Assembly: GCF_007004665.1 (NCBI RefSeq)
Contig: NZ_ML660054.1
Location: forward strand, 620,001-684,000
Length of the DNA: 64,000 nt
Origin: Denitrobaculum tricleocarpae
Lineage (GTDB): Bacteria > Pseudomonadota > Alphaproteobacteria > Kiloniellales > Kiloniellaceae
Direction of reading: 5' to 3'
Of this stretch, positions 27,192-36,428 are shown in pieces. The position numbers were made by a program, and so were the translations under genes. The notes under the pieces are model-generated. The model saw only the letters and a list, made by a program, of their open reading frames with translations, was not told where the DNA came from and searched no databases. Position 1 is the stretch's first letter; every line of letters begins with the position of its first letter.

Positions 27192-27224
27192 GGGCGGTCG
27201 GAATGTTCCGGCTGCCCTTTTTTT
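27192..27224 (+). terminator. Intrinsic terminator after the sugar-binding-protein gene
   Basis: An imperfect 12-bp stem, GGGCGGTCGGAA (27192-27203) with TTCCGGCTGCCC (27206-27217), runs into seven T residues (27218-27224). It lies 79 bases after the binding-protein stop and ends the galactoside island. Confidence 0.75.
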
Positions 27225-27282
27225 CGTCTGCTTGGAATATGGCCTGCGTGCTATCCGCCCAACGCGCCTTTTGGAGATCAGA

Positions 27283-27969
27283 ATGAGTTATGTTATCCCC
27301 ACCCCGGCGGAAGCCGTTCTTCCGGTAGTCGGCCAGGCGGCAGTGTTTCCGGTGCGCAGAATCTATTGTGTGGGTCGTAACTATGCCGAGCATGCACGCG
27401 AAATGGGGGCAGATCCGGATCGCGAACCGCCATTCTTCTTTACCAAGCCCCGCGATGCCATCGTGGCGGAAGGCGGCGAAATGCCCTACCCCCCCGCGAC
27501 GGAAAACCTGCACTACGAGATGGAACTGGTCGTGGCAATCGGGACCGGTGGCAAAAACATCGCCGAGCCGGATGCCCTCGGTCATGTCTATGGATATGCT
27601 GCCGGTCTCGACATGACCCGGCGGGACCTGCAGGGCGTTGCGAAGAAAATGGGCCGCCCATGGGACATGGGCAAAGGCTTCGATCACTCGGCCCCCTGCT
27701 CCGCGTTGCGTGCCGCAGCGGACATCGGCCACCCGCACAGTGGTGCTATTTGGCTCAAAGTCAACAACAGCCTGAAGCAGGCCGGAGATCTCTCTCAGCA
27801 AATCTGGAGCGTGCCCGAAACCATCTCCTTCCTGTCCAATCTGGTTGAACTCGCACCCGGCGATCTGATCTTCACCGGCACACCGGCCGGTGTCGGTCCT
27901 GTCGTTGCCGGAGACCGCTTGGAAGGCCACGTCGATGGGATCGGCGACATCGAAGTAACAATCATCTGA
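27283..27969 (+). CDS. Fumarylacetoacetate hydrolase family protein
   Basis: A 228-residue FAH-fold hydrolase. Landmarks: RRIYCVGRNYAEHAREMG at the N-terminus, the metal-ligand motif HYEMELVVAIG (two Glu), GYAAGLDMTRRDLQ, KGFDHSAPC, and the C-terminal LIFTGTPAGVGPV. This pattern matches small FAH proteins such as fumarylpyruvate hydrolases that act in aromatic-acid breakdown. The ATG at 27283 has GGAG upstream. It is 10 bases before the tautomerase fusion, so both likely act in one pathway. Confidence 0.9.
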   Translation: MSYVIPTPAEAVLPVVGQAAVFPVRRIYCVGRNYAEHAREMGADPDREPPFFFTKPRDAIVAEGGEMPYPPATENLHYEMELVVAIGTGGKNIAEPDALGHVYGYAAGLDMTRRDLQGVAKKMGRPWDMGKGFDHSAPCSALRAAADIGHPHSGAIWLKVNNSLKQAGDLSQQIWSVPETISFLSNLVELAPGDLIFTGTPAGVGPVVAGDRLEGHVDGIGDIEVTII

Positions 27970-27979
27970 GGACAGTGAT

Positions 27980-28543
27980 ATGCCAGTCATTAACGTGACC
28001 CTGATGGAAGGTTACGACGAGGTCACGCGCGAGCGCCTGGCCAAGGGCATAACTCAAGTGGCCCAAACAGTTATCGGCGCGCCGTTGGAGGGAATCACCG
28101 TGACTCTGCAGGAGTTACCCCCGGCAAACTATATGCGCGGCGGGACGCGGAAGAGTCCGGGAACTCCGCCAATATCACCCAGCGAGATCATACGCTCCTA
28201 CCTCGCGGCGATGGAGGCCCGCGACCTGGAAACCGCAAAGCAGTGGCTGGCCGATACAGCCCTTCTTACCTTTCCCGGCGGCGCAGACTTCACCTCATTG
28301 GAAGCGATGATTGAATGGGCGCGCGCCCGCTACCGCAGCATCGGGAAGACTTACGAGCGTTTCGATGAAACCGGCACGGACGACGGCGCGGTGGTGATCT
28401 GTCAGGGAACCTTGCATGGCGAGTGGCTCGATGGTTCGAAGTTCGAGGGTATTCGGTTTGTCGATTGGTTTTTGATCCGGGACGGCCGGATCGTAGAACA
28501 ACGGGTCTGGAATGACTTATCCGAAACGCCCGCCACGCGCTGA
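27980..28543 (+). CDS. Tautomerase-NTF2-like fusion protein
   Basis: A 187-residue protein with two domains. Residues 1-60 match the 4-oxalocrotonate tautomerase family: Pro after the start Met, the general base in this family, then INVTLMEGYDEVTRERLAKGIT and ITVTLQELPPANYMRGG. Residues about 67-183 look like a SnoaL/NTF2-type cone fold (IIRSYLAAMEARDLETAKQWL, GIRFVDWFLIRDGRIVEQRVW). Tautomerases of this size are normally about 60-80 residues, so the C-terminal domain is a true addition. It follows the FAH gene by 10 bases. Confidence 0.8.
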   Translation: MPVINVTLMEGYDEVTRERLAKGITQVAQTVIGAPLEGITVTLQELPPANYMRGGTRKSPGTPPISPSEIIRSYLAAMEARDLETAKQWLADTALLTFPGGADFTSLEAMIEWARARYRSIGKTYERFDETGTDDGAVVICQGTLHGEWLDGSKFEGIRFVDWFLIRDGRIVEQRVWNDLSETPATR

Positions 28544-28663
28544 TCACATCGACGCAGTCTAGCAATACACCAAAAACACTAGATTTTGCGAAAGCCGAAA
28601 CAGCTTCAAGTGGCAATTTGACAAATAATGCTATTAATTATTCAAATCAAATTTCTCGTCTTT

Positions 28664-28694
28664 TTGACATAATGATTAACGCTGATTGTATGAT
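28664..28694 (+). promoter_or_regulatory. Predicted promoter of the PAS_5 gene
   Basis: TTGACA (28664-28669) is followed by TATGAT (28689-28694), spacing 19, inside an AT-rich intergenic stretch (28544-28766). The spacing is longer than ideal. The rest of this gap contains no gene I can support. Confidence 0.4.
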
Positions 28695-28766
28695 CAAATA
28701 CGCTTTCACCCAAATACATGGCATGAAGCACAAAAATGATCCACTTTACTTGCAGAGAATAGAATC

Positions 28767-29390
28767 ATGACGCAGAGTCATGCTATATCGTCATGTTATG
28801 TGGAACCGGAAGTCTTGTCTCACGGCGGATACCAAATCACCGATGACGGCACAGAAGCCGGGACTGAGACTTCCTGGTGCCTGCTATCGGACTCATACGA
28901 GCGCGAAACCAACGCAGCGCCACCGGCCTTGCGGCCGCAGTTTGTTAGAATCTACCGCTATCTGCAAAGTGTCGCGCCTCCCGGCCACCTGCCGGGCCGT
29001 CAGCATATCGATCCCCTGGATTTTCATGAGCTTCTGACTTACGTGAACCTTGTCAACGTGGAACAAGAAGATGGTCAGGCAAGGTTCCGCTTCCGCCTCG
29101 TCGGCACGACCCAGACGATTATGGCCAAGCGTGACATCTCTGGTCTTCTGGTCGAGGACGCGGTTCTTCCCTACTTTGCGGCGCGTATCCTCGGTAATCT
29201 GCGGCGGGTATTGGAGACCGGAACGCCGCTCTACGATCGCTTTTCGATGCCGCATCCCAATCGGGAATTCATTGATTCTGAAAGGGTTTACTATCCACTG
29301 GCGGGGAATGGTGAGACCATCGACATGATCTTCATCCTGAACGGCTACTATGGCGCCAGTGGCCTCGATCCCTTCGATAAGAAGAAGTAA
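28767..29390 (+). CDS. PAS domain-containing protein (PAS_5 family)
   Basis: A 207-residue cytoplasmic protein. Residues about 50-195 match the PAS_5 family abundant in Rhodospirillales: FVRIYRYLQSVAPPGHLPGRQHIDPLDF, then FRFRLVGTTQTIMAKRDISG, and the ERVYYPLAGNG strand. These proteins lack an output domain and their ligand is unknown. The N-terminal 45 residues are poorly conserved in pattern. It has its own promoter candidate and no close operon partner. Confidence 0.85.
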   Translation: MTQSHAISSCYVEPEVLSHGGYQITDDGTEAGTETSWCLLSDSYERETNAAPPALRPQFVRIYRYLQSVAPPGHLPGRQHIDPLDFHELLTYVNLVNVEQEDGQARFRFRLVGTTQTIMAKRDISGLLVEDAVLPYFAARILGNLRRVLETGTPLYDRFSMPHPNREFIDSERVYYPLAGNGETIDMIFILNGYYGASGLDPFDKKK

Positions 29391-29565
29391 CACCGCGGAA
29401 GCCGGAAGCAGCTCCATATGTTGCCGTGAGAATACTTTAATAAATCAGTTCAAAGTCCTAATTTCATTGAAAATCTGAATGACACAATACCATGACTGTT
29501 GATTCTTACGGAATTAACCACAGCTTGATCTGGCAGGAACGGGCGTGTTCGGTTAGGCTCGGGTT

Positions 29566-29766
29566 ATGGCTTTTCTTTTGAAACATGTTGTGCGCTACGC
29601 GGCACGAAAAATTGCTTCCGATCCGCAGGCACGGGCGAAGGCAGCACAAGCCGCGCGCGTTGTGGTTAAAGAGGCAAAGCAGATTGCACAGGAGCAGGAC
29701 CGTGCCGAAGCCGCCGGCCGGGCCGCGAGGCGCCTCCTCAATCGATTTCAGGACGGGAACCGCTAA
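29566..29766 (+). CDS. Small basic helical protein
   Basis: A 66-residue protein made of one long amphipathic helix, rich in Ala, Lys, Arg and Gln (KAAQAARVVVKEAKQIAQEQDRA). No membrane segment or Cys is present. Codon use (GC-rich third positions) fits a real gene. There is no strong ribosome site before the ATG at 29566. Similar short Ala/Lys-rich proteins are common hypothetical proteins in alphaproteobacteria; the role is unknown. Confidence 0.55.
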   Translation: MAFLLKHVVRYAARKIASDPQARAKAAQAARVVVKEAKQIAQEQDRAEAAGRAARRLLNRFQDGNR

Positions 29767-29825
29767 GCTCGGATCGACTTCCGATTCAACAGCGGAACTT
29801 TGAAAAGCCTATATTTTCAAAGGCA

Positions 29826-31364
29826 CTAGGTTGGTGTGCTACGCTGCGGCGGAAACCATAGTGTAACCTGGGTGCCTTTGCCCAATTCGCTTTCAATGGA
29901 AAGACGGCCGCCGTGCAATTCGGTCAGCATCTTGCTTAGTGACAGGCCAAGTCCCGTTCCGGCGTGGGCCTGATGCGAGCCGGAACGGACCTGGCCGAAA
30001 GGCTCCAGAACCTTGGTAATATTCTCTTCCGCGATACCGCAGCCCGTATCGGTGACTTCAATGACAATGGCGCCGCTGGCATCGGATGACATTGAAATTC
30101 CGATAGAATTGCCGGCCGGTGTGAACTTGGTCGCATTGGACAGCAGATTGAGGATCACCTGCTTGATAATGCGCTTATCCCCTTCGAAATGACCGACATT
30201 TGTCACAGCTTCCAAAGCAATGCGGTCCTCGGGTTCGCCGGCCTGGCCGGTCACCATCCGGATACAGCTTCGCAGGGTCGCTTCAAGGTCGAAGACTTCT
30301 TCGTCCAGGGTTACCTCGCCGGATTCGACCTTGGAGATATCCAGAATGTCGTTGATCAGGGCGAGCAGATGCTGTCCCGAGTGGTTCACGTTCATGGCGT
30401 ACTCGAGATACTTCTCGGCGCCAAGCGGTCCGAAGACCTCCTCCCGCATAACCTGGGTGAAGCCCAGAATCGAGTTGAGCGGTGTCCGCAGTTCGTGGCT
30501 CATATGGGCCAGAAATTCGGACTTGGCGCGGTTGGCGGTCTGAGCCTCGTCCTTGGCGGCGGAGATCGCCGCCTCCGCCTTTTTGAGTTCGGTAATGTCG
30601 CTTTGAATACTGACGATACCGCCACTGTCTGTTTTGCGGTCGTTCAAGAGCAGAATTCGGCCGTCCCGCAGCCTGACGACAAAGGACTCGGGCGGGCCGG
30701 TCAAAAGGTCCTCGCGCCGCTCGACATAGTGCTGTGCGAGGTTGTCTTCGACAATCACCGCGTTACGCTCGATATCGAGGAGTCCGAGGTCCCGGCGGTG
30801 CACCCCCGGCTTGGCTTCCTCATCGCTGTAGCCATAGAACTCCTTGAACTTGGAGTTACAGATGATCAGGCGTCCGTCCACATCGTAGAGGACGAAACCT
30901 TCATTGATGGACTCCAGCGCATCGATCAGAAGCGCCCGCGAGGTCTTCACCACCTGCTCGACGGAAACCGAAGGCTCCTTCCTGACCTCGTGGGCGGCAA
31001 AGAGCAACAGATCTTCTTCACCGACCGGCAGCAGCCGCAGCGTGGCGGCGCAGTCCCGCAGCGTGCCGTCCTTACCGCGCAAAGCGACGTCCAGATTTTT
31101 CACAACCCCTTTGCGCTTCAGTTCGCGAATCAGCTCGGCGCGCACGCTAGGCTCCGTCCAGATGGCAAGCTCTTCCGCCGTCTTACCGATGACATCATCG
31201 CGGTCAAAGCCCAGGACCTCGAGCCAGACGACGTTCACGGCGAGGCAAAAGCCGTCATCAAGCCTGCTGACAGACATGAGATCGCTGCTGGCGTCGAACA
31301 CCGCACGAAAGAGTTCGTTCGACTCAAGCAGCGGATCAGGGCTCACGGGCATAACGGCACTCAT
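29826..31364 (-). CDS. Cytoplasmic PAS-domain sensor histidine kinase
   Basis: A 512-residue kinase with no membrane helix. Two PAS domains (about 15-130 and 150-260; the second includes SINEGFVLYDVDGRLIICNSK) lead to a HisKA domain with the phospho-acceptor in FLAHMSHELRTPLNS and a HATPase domain with N-box NLLSNATKF, G1 TDTGCGI and G2 TGLGLSL. The ATG at 31364 is preferred over a TTG at 31403, though neither has a strong ribosome site. No response regulator is adjacent, so it is an orphan kinase with an unknown intracellular signal. Confidence 0.92.
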   Translation of the reverse strand: MSAVMPVSPDPLLESNELFRAVFDASSDLMSVSRLDDGFCLAVNVVWLEVLGFDRDDVIGKTAEELAIWTEPSVRAELIRELKRKGVVKNLDVALRGKDGTLRDCAATLRLLPVGEEDLLLFAAHEVRKEPSVSVEQVVKTSRALLIDALESINEGFVLYDVDGRLIICNSKFKEFYGYSDEEAKPGVHRRDLGLLDIERNAVIVEDNLAQHYVERREDLLTGPPESFVVRLRDGRILLLNDRKTDSGGIVSIQSDITELKKAEAAISAAKDEAQTANRAKSEFLAHMSHELRTPLNSILGFTQVMREEVFGPLGAEKYLEYAMNVNHSGQHLLALINDILDISKVESGEVTLDEEVFDLEATLRSCIRMVTGQAGEPEDRIALEAVTNVGHFEGDKRIIKQVILNLLSNATKFTPAGNSIGISMSSDASGAIVIEVTDTGCGIAEENITKVLEPFGQVRSGSHQAHAGTGLGLSLSKMLTELHGGRLSIESELGKGTQVTLWFPPQRSTPT

Positions 31365-31601
31365 CGACGCGAACTCACGGCAAACCCGACTACTACAGCG
31401 CAAATGAGGTCTGCCGAATAAAGTAAGAGTGAGCCATTCCGCATAAAAGGCACGGGTGACAGCCCTGTACAGACGTCAGGATCACATCTTTCCAGCGAAA
31501 TTCCAATGCCTTGCTGGTGTTTTACGCCTGCGGGGAACCGCCGCGACCGGAAGAGCAATCTGGGATTGCAGGAACCCGTGACATGGGATGTAACCTCCCC
31601 T

Positions 31602-32648
31602 TCAGGCGCCCTCAAACCCGATCAGCACATTCACCGTGTTGATCCCGATCTCCGAGACCGCGTAGCCGCCTTCCATGACAAAGAGAGCCGGCACAGAAAC
31701 CGCCTTCATGGCCGTACCGATCCGGGCGCCGTAGTCGGCGAAGTCGTCGCTTTTCAGTTTGAAAAAGCTGATGGGATCTTGCTCGAAGGTATCCACGCCG
31801 AGAGAAACCACCAGCAGACCGGGCTTGAAGGCCACAATCCGCGCCAGCGCTTCGTCGAGCGCATCGCGCCAACGGGAATAGTCCGTGCCCGGCGGAAGGG
31901 GAAAATTGAGATTGAATCCCTCGCCGGCGTCCTCGCCCAACTCGTCGGCATGACCGAGAAAGTGGGGAAAGGCATCCATGGGGTCACCGTGAAGTGACGC
32001 AAAGAAAACATCGTCGCGGCGGTAAAAAATATTCTGGGTACCGTTGCCGTGATGAAAGTCCACGTCCAGCACGGCCAGGCGTTCCACTCCCTTATCGCGG
32101 GCGAACTGCGCCGCAATGGCCGCGTTGTTCAGAAAGCAGTAACCGCCGTACTGATCCGCCGCCGCGTGATGGCCGGGCGGACGGCTGAGCGCAAAGGCCG
32201 ACTGCCCCTGGCCCGAGAGGAGATGTTCCGCCGCCGTCAGCACGACATCGGCACCGGCCCGCGCCGCCTCCCAGGTGCCGTCGGATATCGAGGTCTCGCC
32301 TGCCAGGGCGTAGTAGCCGAGCTTGCCGTCAATGCTGCGCGGGATCCGTTTGCCGTTCATGGCGCGGGTCGGCCAGACATTGGGCAGTGCCTCGCCTTCC
32401 CCGCCCGCAGCGACCCAGTCTTCCCAGCAATTCTCCAGAAACCGCACAAAATCCGGATCATGTACCTTGAGCACCGGCGCAAGACCGAAGTCTCTAGGGG
32501 CGATGACCTCGCCCAGCCCTTCCTGCCGGACCCGCGCCAGCACGATCTCCGCCCGCTCGGGACACTCGAATGGCCGCACGAAGGTGCCGCCATGAAGTTC
32601 GGTCTTGGCGTCACGCAAGCGGTGTTTTTCGGAATAGACGGTCAGCAT
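31602..32648 (-). CDS. Histone deacetylase family protein, acetylpolyamine amidohydrolase type
   Basis: A 348-residue zinc deacetylase. The active-site motifs are LSRPPGHHA (His pair), the zinc ligands in VLDVDFHHGNGTQ (Asp and His), and LGVDTFEQDP (third ligand Asp). The N-terminal THELHGGTFVRPFECPERA-like segment and the length fit acetylpolyamine amidohydrolases rather than AcuC. It would remove acetyl groups from acetylated polyamines in the cytoplasm. No polyamine gene is adjacent, so the substrate remains an inference from family. Confidence 0.88.
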   Translation of the reverse strand: MLTVYSEKHRLRDAKTELHGGTFVRPFECPERAEIVLARVRQEGLGEVIAPRDFGLAPVLKVHDPDFVRFLENCWEDWVAAGGEGEALPNVWPTRAMNGKRIPRSIDGKLGYYALAGETSISDGTWEAARAGADVVLTAAEHLLSGQGQSAFALSRPPGHHAAADQYGGYCFLNNAAIAAQFARDKGVERLAVLDVDFHHGNGTQNIFYRRDDVFFASLHGDPMDAFPHFLGHADELGEDAGEGFNLNFPLPPGTDYSRWRDALDEALARIVAFKPGLLVVSLGVDTFEQDPISFFKLKSDDFADYGARIGTAMKAVSVPALFVMEGGYAVSEIGINTVNVLIGFEGA

Positions 32649-32768
32649 GGCGGGCGGTTTTCACCAGAGGTTGTCAGGAGCACTCGTAGGCTCCTGCCCT
32701 TATGACCTGATTTTGTGGCCAGGTCACGAACTGGGTGTCTTGTCCGGCGCAATCGCAAAGGCCCGGTT

Positions 32769-34610
32769 TCAGGCCCCCTCGGCTTTTCGCGATAAGTGCA
32801 TCGCCGCCGTCGAACGCTCCGGACGCGCGCCTTTGTCAGCCTGATCGGTCGTCTCCGGGTCCAGGGCCGCCAGCGCATCGTAGTGACTGAGATAGATACG
32901 TCCGGCATGGCTGCAGAAGGAGTCGGAGCGCTTGAGCTTGTCGGTCACCGGTCCCTTGACCTCGGCGAGATGCAGAGAGACGCCAGCCGCCTCAAGACGC
33001 TCGATCAGAGCTTCCAGACTCTCCAGGGCACTGGCGTCGATCTCGTTCACCGCCGCGCAGTTCAGAACCACGTGTCGCAACTTCGGATCTTCGATCGCCA
33101 TGTCGTAGATCTTGTCTTCCAGCCAGCGGGCGTTGGCGAAGTAAAGACTCTCATCGATCCGCAGGCTCAGGACCTCGGGGCTGGTGATGACCTCGTGCCG
33201 CTTCACATTGCGGAAATGGTGGGTGCCCGGCACCTGCCCAAGCCGGGCGAAGTGCGGCCGTGCGGAGCGGGCAAGAAACAGCACCACGGACAGGCTGACA
33301 CCGGCAATGATCCCCGCCTCGACCCCAACAGTCCAGACAGTCAGGATCGTGGCCATCATAGCCGCGAAGTCCTTTTTGGAATAGACCCAGGTCCGTTTGA
33401 TCGCCCCCAGATCGACGAGCGAGAGCACCGCGACCAGGATGGTCGCCGCCAGGGTCGCCTTGGGCAAATGCTGAAACAGCGGCGTCAGCAGGAGCGCCGT
33501 GAGCGCAATGCCGCCCGCCGTCAGGACGCCGGCCAAGGGCGTGCGGGCGCCCGCATCGAAGTTGACCACCGAGCGGGCGAAGCCGCCGGTGACCGGATAA
33601 CCGCCGCTGAAGGCCGAGGCGACATTGGCCGCGCCCAGCCCAACCAGTTCCCGGTCCGGCTGGATGCGTTCGCGCCGCTTGGCTGCAAGTGTCTGGGCGA
33701 CGGAGACGGATTCCACAAAGCCCACCACGGAAATCAGCAACGCCGAGGGCAACAGTGCCTGCCAGAGGTCCGGATCGAAGGGCGGCATGGCGATCGGCGG
33801 CAAGCCCTGGGGGATCGTCCCCACCACCTTGACCCCAGCCGCGTCGAGCGCCAGGAACTCGACCGCCAGGATCGTCACGATCACGGCTGCGACCGGCCCT
33901 GCCTTGGCAAAGCTGTCCGCCAGCCGCTCTCCAAAACCGATGCGTTTCAGAAGCGGTTTAAGCTGTGCCCGCACCCAAAAGAGAAAGACCGTGGCCAGCG
34001 CGCCAATCACGAGGGTCGGCAGGTTGACTTCGCCGATGTGCTCGATCAGGGAGCCAGAGAGTTCGATCAGGGAATGTCCCGAGGCTTCGATGCCGAATAT
34101 ATGCTTCAGCTGGCTGGCTGCGATCAGAATGCCCGACGCGGTGATGAAACCTGAAATCACCGGATGGCTGAGCAGGCTGGCCAGAAATCCTAATCGCAGC
34201 AGCCCCAGGGCGATCAGCATCACCCCGGAGAGCAAGGCCAGGACGAGCGCCGCGCCCAGATACTCCGGCGTGCCGACCGCGGCGAACTGCCCCACCGCCA
34301 CCGCCGTCATGAGAGACACCACGGCGACCGGTCCGACAGCCAGGGCATTGGAGGAGCCGAAAAGCGCATAACCGACCAGCGGCAAGGCCGAGGCATAGAG
34401 CCCGACCTGGGGCGGCAACCCCGCGAGCAGGGCATAGGCCAGGCTCTGCGGGATCAGCATGATGGTGACAATCACCGCGGCCAGGGCATCGCTGCGAAAG
34501 AGCCCGCCGTCGTAGCGGCGCAGCCAGCCGACGCAGGGTAGAACCCGCTCAATCCGAGGTGTCCGGGCCGCGCCGCTCATAGCATCAATGCACGCCGCGT
34601 TTTGCCGCAT
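32769..34610 (-). CDS. SulP family anion transporter with STAS domain
   Basis: A 613-residue SulP/SLC26-type transporter. The first 430 residues hold 10-12 helices, including the family signature LIPQSLAYALLAGLPPQVGLYAS and GAANVASAFSGGYPVTGGFARS. A STAS domain follows (about 470-580: SLRIDESLYFANARWLEDKI, VLNCAAVNEIDASALESL). Substrates of this family are sulfate, bicarbonate and other anions. It lies 88 bases after the SQR fusion gene, so sulfate or sulfite movement is likely. The start may instead be ATG 34580; neither site has a good ribosome site. Confidence 0.9.
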   Translation of the reverse strand: MRQNAACIDAMSGAARTPRIERVLPCVGWLRRYDGGLFRSDALAAVIVTIMLIPQSLAYALLAGLPPQVGLYASALPLVGYALFGSSNALAVGPVAVVSLMTAVAVGQFAAVGTPEYLGAALVLALLSGVMLIALGLLRLGFLASLLSHPVISGFITASGILIAASQLKHIFGIEASGHSLIELSGSLIEHIGEVNLPTLVIGALATVFLFWVRAQLKPLLKRIGFGERLADSFAKAGPVAAVIVTILAVEFLALDAAGVKVVGTIPQGLPPIAMPPFDPDLWQALLPSALLISVVGFVESVSVAQTLAAKRRERIQPDRELVGLGAANVASAFSGGYPVTGGFARSVVNFDAGARTPLAGVLTAGGIALTALLLTPLFQHLPKATLAATILVAVLSLVDLGAIKRTWVYSKKDFAAMMATILTVWTVGVEAGIIAGVSLSVVLFLARSARPHFARLGQVPGTHHFRNVKRHEVITSPEVLSLRIDESLYFANARWLEDKIYDMAIEDPKLRHVVLNCAAVNEIDASALESLEALIERLEAAGVSLHLAEVKGPVTDKLKRSDSFCSHAGRIYLSHYDALAALDPETTDQADKGARPERSTAAMHLSRKAEGA

Positions 34611-34698
34611 TCGCCTGCAGATCCGAACGCGTTATGCTCTGCAAACGCTGCCTCGGATCTGCATTCGAATACACTCTCTCGATTGAACGCGACGCGCA

Positions 34699-36381
34699 TT
34701 AATTCACCATTTCCGCTTTGACCTTCTCGGGCTTGGCCAGCCATTCGCGCCCTTGCAGCATCGCCCGCCAATAGACCGGCGGCAGGATCTTTTCCTTCAG
34801 CAGCCAGGCTAGGCGGCTGGGCTTCTGACCATTGATCAGCCAGTTCGGGAAACTGGGCAGAAGCTTGCCGCCGTAACCGAACTCCGCCAGCACGATCTTG
34901 CCGCGCTCTACGGTCAGAGGACAGGAGCCATAGCCGTCGTAGTGCCCGACATTGAAACGCTTGCCCATGTCCGAGAGCAGGTTTTGCGCGACAACAGGCG
35001 CCTGCTTGCGCGCCGCCGCGGCGGTTTTGGCGTTGGGCGCATTCATGACATCGCCCAGGCTCCAGATGTTGTCGTAGGTTTTATGGCGCAGGGTGTTCTG
35101 GTCGACGTCAACCCATCCCGCGGCGTCAGCCAACGGAGAGACCCGGATAAAGTCCGGCGCGCACTGCGGCGGACAGACATGGATCATATCGAATTCGCGC
35201 TCCACGATCTCGCTCGGACCCTCGCCGTCGGTTCTTGCGAAGCGCGCGGTTTTTGCCGGTCCGTCGATCGAAACCAGATTGTGCGAAAACTGCAGGTCGA
35301 CCTCATACTTCTTCACATATTCCATCAGGGCCGGCACGTAGTCCTTCACCCCGAAGAGCACGCCGCCGGCATTGTAGAAGCTGACATCGATGTCCTTGAG
35401 CACGCCGCTGCGCACCCAGTGATCGGCAGAGAGGTACATCGCCTTTTGCGGCGCGCCCGCGCACTTGATCGGCATGGGCGGCTGGGTAAAGAGCGCCTTG
35501 CCGCCGCGCAGGGATTGCACCAGCTCCCAGGTGTAAGGCGCGAGATCGAAGCGGTAATTGGAGGTCACACCGTTCTTGCCCAGGGTGTCCACCAGCCCCT
35601 CGATCTTGTGCCAGTCGAGCTTGAGGCCCGGGCAGACGACCAGCCGCTTATATTCGATCAGGCGGCAGCCCTCCAGTAGGATGGCATTGCGCTCAGGTTC
35701 GAAGGCCGCCACCGCCGCCTTGATCCAGTGCACCTTCTCCGGCAGCACCGAAGACAGTGTACGGACCGTTTCGTTGGCGCCGAAAACGCCCCCGCCCACC
35801 AGGGTCCAGCCCGGCTGATAGTAATGAATGTCGGCGGGGTCGATGACCGCGATCTCGAGGTCTGGGTCCCGGGCGAGCAAGGAAGACGCCACGGCAATCC
35901 CCGCCGATCCGGCCCCGACGACGACAACCTCGAAACTGCCGTCCACGGCATCGACCGGTGTTGTCCCGTTGTTGGCAATCCGGCGCACGACGCCGTGCAT
36001 GTCGTAGCCCGCGTTCTTGGACTTCTGCAGGATATCGGCGAGTTTGACGTCGCCCTTGTGGCTGAGCGCCCAGAGCGTCACCGAGCGCGTCCCGCTGCGG
36101 CAGAATGCCAGCGCCGGCTTGGGCGCCAGGGCCAGCAACTGACCGAAGCTCTCGGCGTCTTCATCGCTGACCTTGCCGCTCTCGACCGGCAGATAGTGGC
36201 AGCTCAAACCCGCCTTTTTGGCCGCTTCCTCGATCTCCTTGAACAGAGGCTGATCGTTGCCCTCGCCGTCCGGACGATTGCAGATGATGGTCCGGAAACC
36301 CGCTTTAGCGACCTCCGGCACATCGGCAACGGTGATTTGCGGTGAGACTGAAATGTCGCGATCGACGCGTTTGATTTCCAT
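34699..36381 (-). CDS. TIGR01244 sulfurtransferase/phosphatase-like domain fused to sulfide:quinone oxidoreductase-type flavoprotein
   Basis: A 560-residue fusion. Residues 1-115 are a TIGR01244-type domain with a phosphatase-like loop CRSGTRS (Cys94). Residues about 150-560 are an SQR-like flavoprotein: GAGSAG (156-161), CAGAPQK (Cys307, one redox Cys of SQR), and NIWSLGDVMNAPNAKTAAA. Canonical SQR has a second Cys at GDCTN; here it is Val. The protein should oxidise sulfide to a persulfide and handle the sulfane sulfur. The ATG at 36381 has GAGAGGAAG upstream. It is in an operon with persulfide dioxygenase. Confidence 0.9.
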   Translation of the reverse strand: MEIKRVDRDISVSPQITVADVPEVAKAGFRTIICNRPDGEGNDQPLFKEIEEAAKKAGLSCHYLPVESGKVSDEDAESFGQLLALAPKPALAFCRSGTRSVTLWALSHKGDVKLADILQKSKNAGYDMHGVVRRIANNGTTPVDAVDGSFEVVVVGAGSAGIAVASSLLARDPDLEIAVIDPADIHYYQPGWTLVGGGVFGANETVRTLSSVLPEKVHWIKAAVAAFEPERNAILLEGCRLIEYKRLVVCPGLKLDWHKIEGLVDTLGKNGVTSNYRFDLAPYTWELVQSLRGGKALFTQPPMPIKCAGAPQKAMYLSADHWVRSGVLKDIDVSFYNAGGVLFGVKDYVPALMEYVKKYEVDLQFSHNLVSIDGPAKTARFARTDGEGPSEIVEREFDMIHVCPPQCAPDFIRVSPLADAAGWVDVDQNTLRHKTYDNIWSLGDVMNAPNAKTAAAARKQAPVVAQNLLSDMGKRFNVGHYDGYGSCPLTVERGKIVLAEFGYGGKLLPSFPNWLINGQKPSRLAWLLKEKILPPVYWRAMLQGREWLAKPEKVKAEMVN

Positions 36382-36428
36382 TGTTCGCTTCCTCTCATGA
36401 CCGGCTTTTTTTATTGTCTTTAGACCGC

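Noticed and set aside
32796-34154. 452-codon plus-strand ORF
   Set aside because: Antisense to the SulP transporter gene; low-complexity R/H/D/G-rich translation without a domain.
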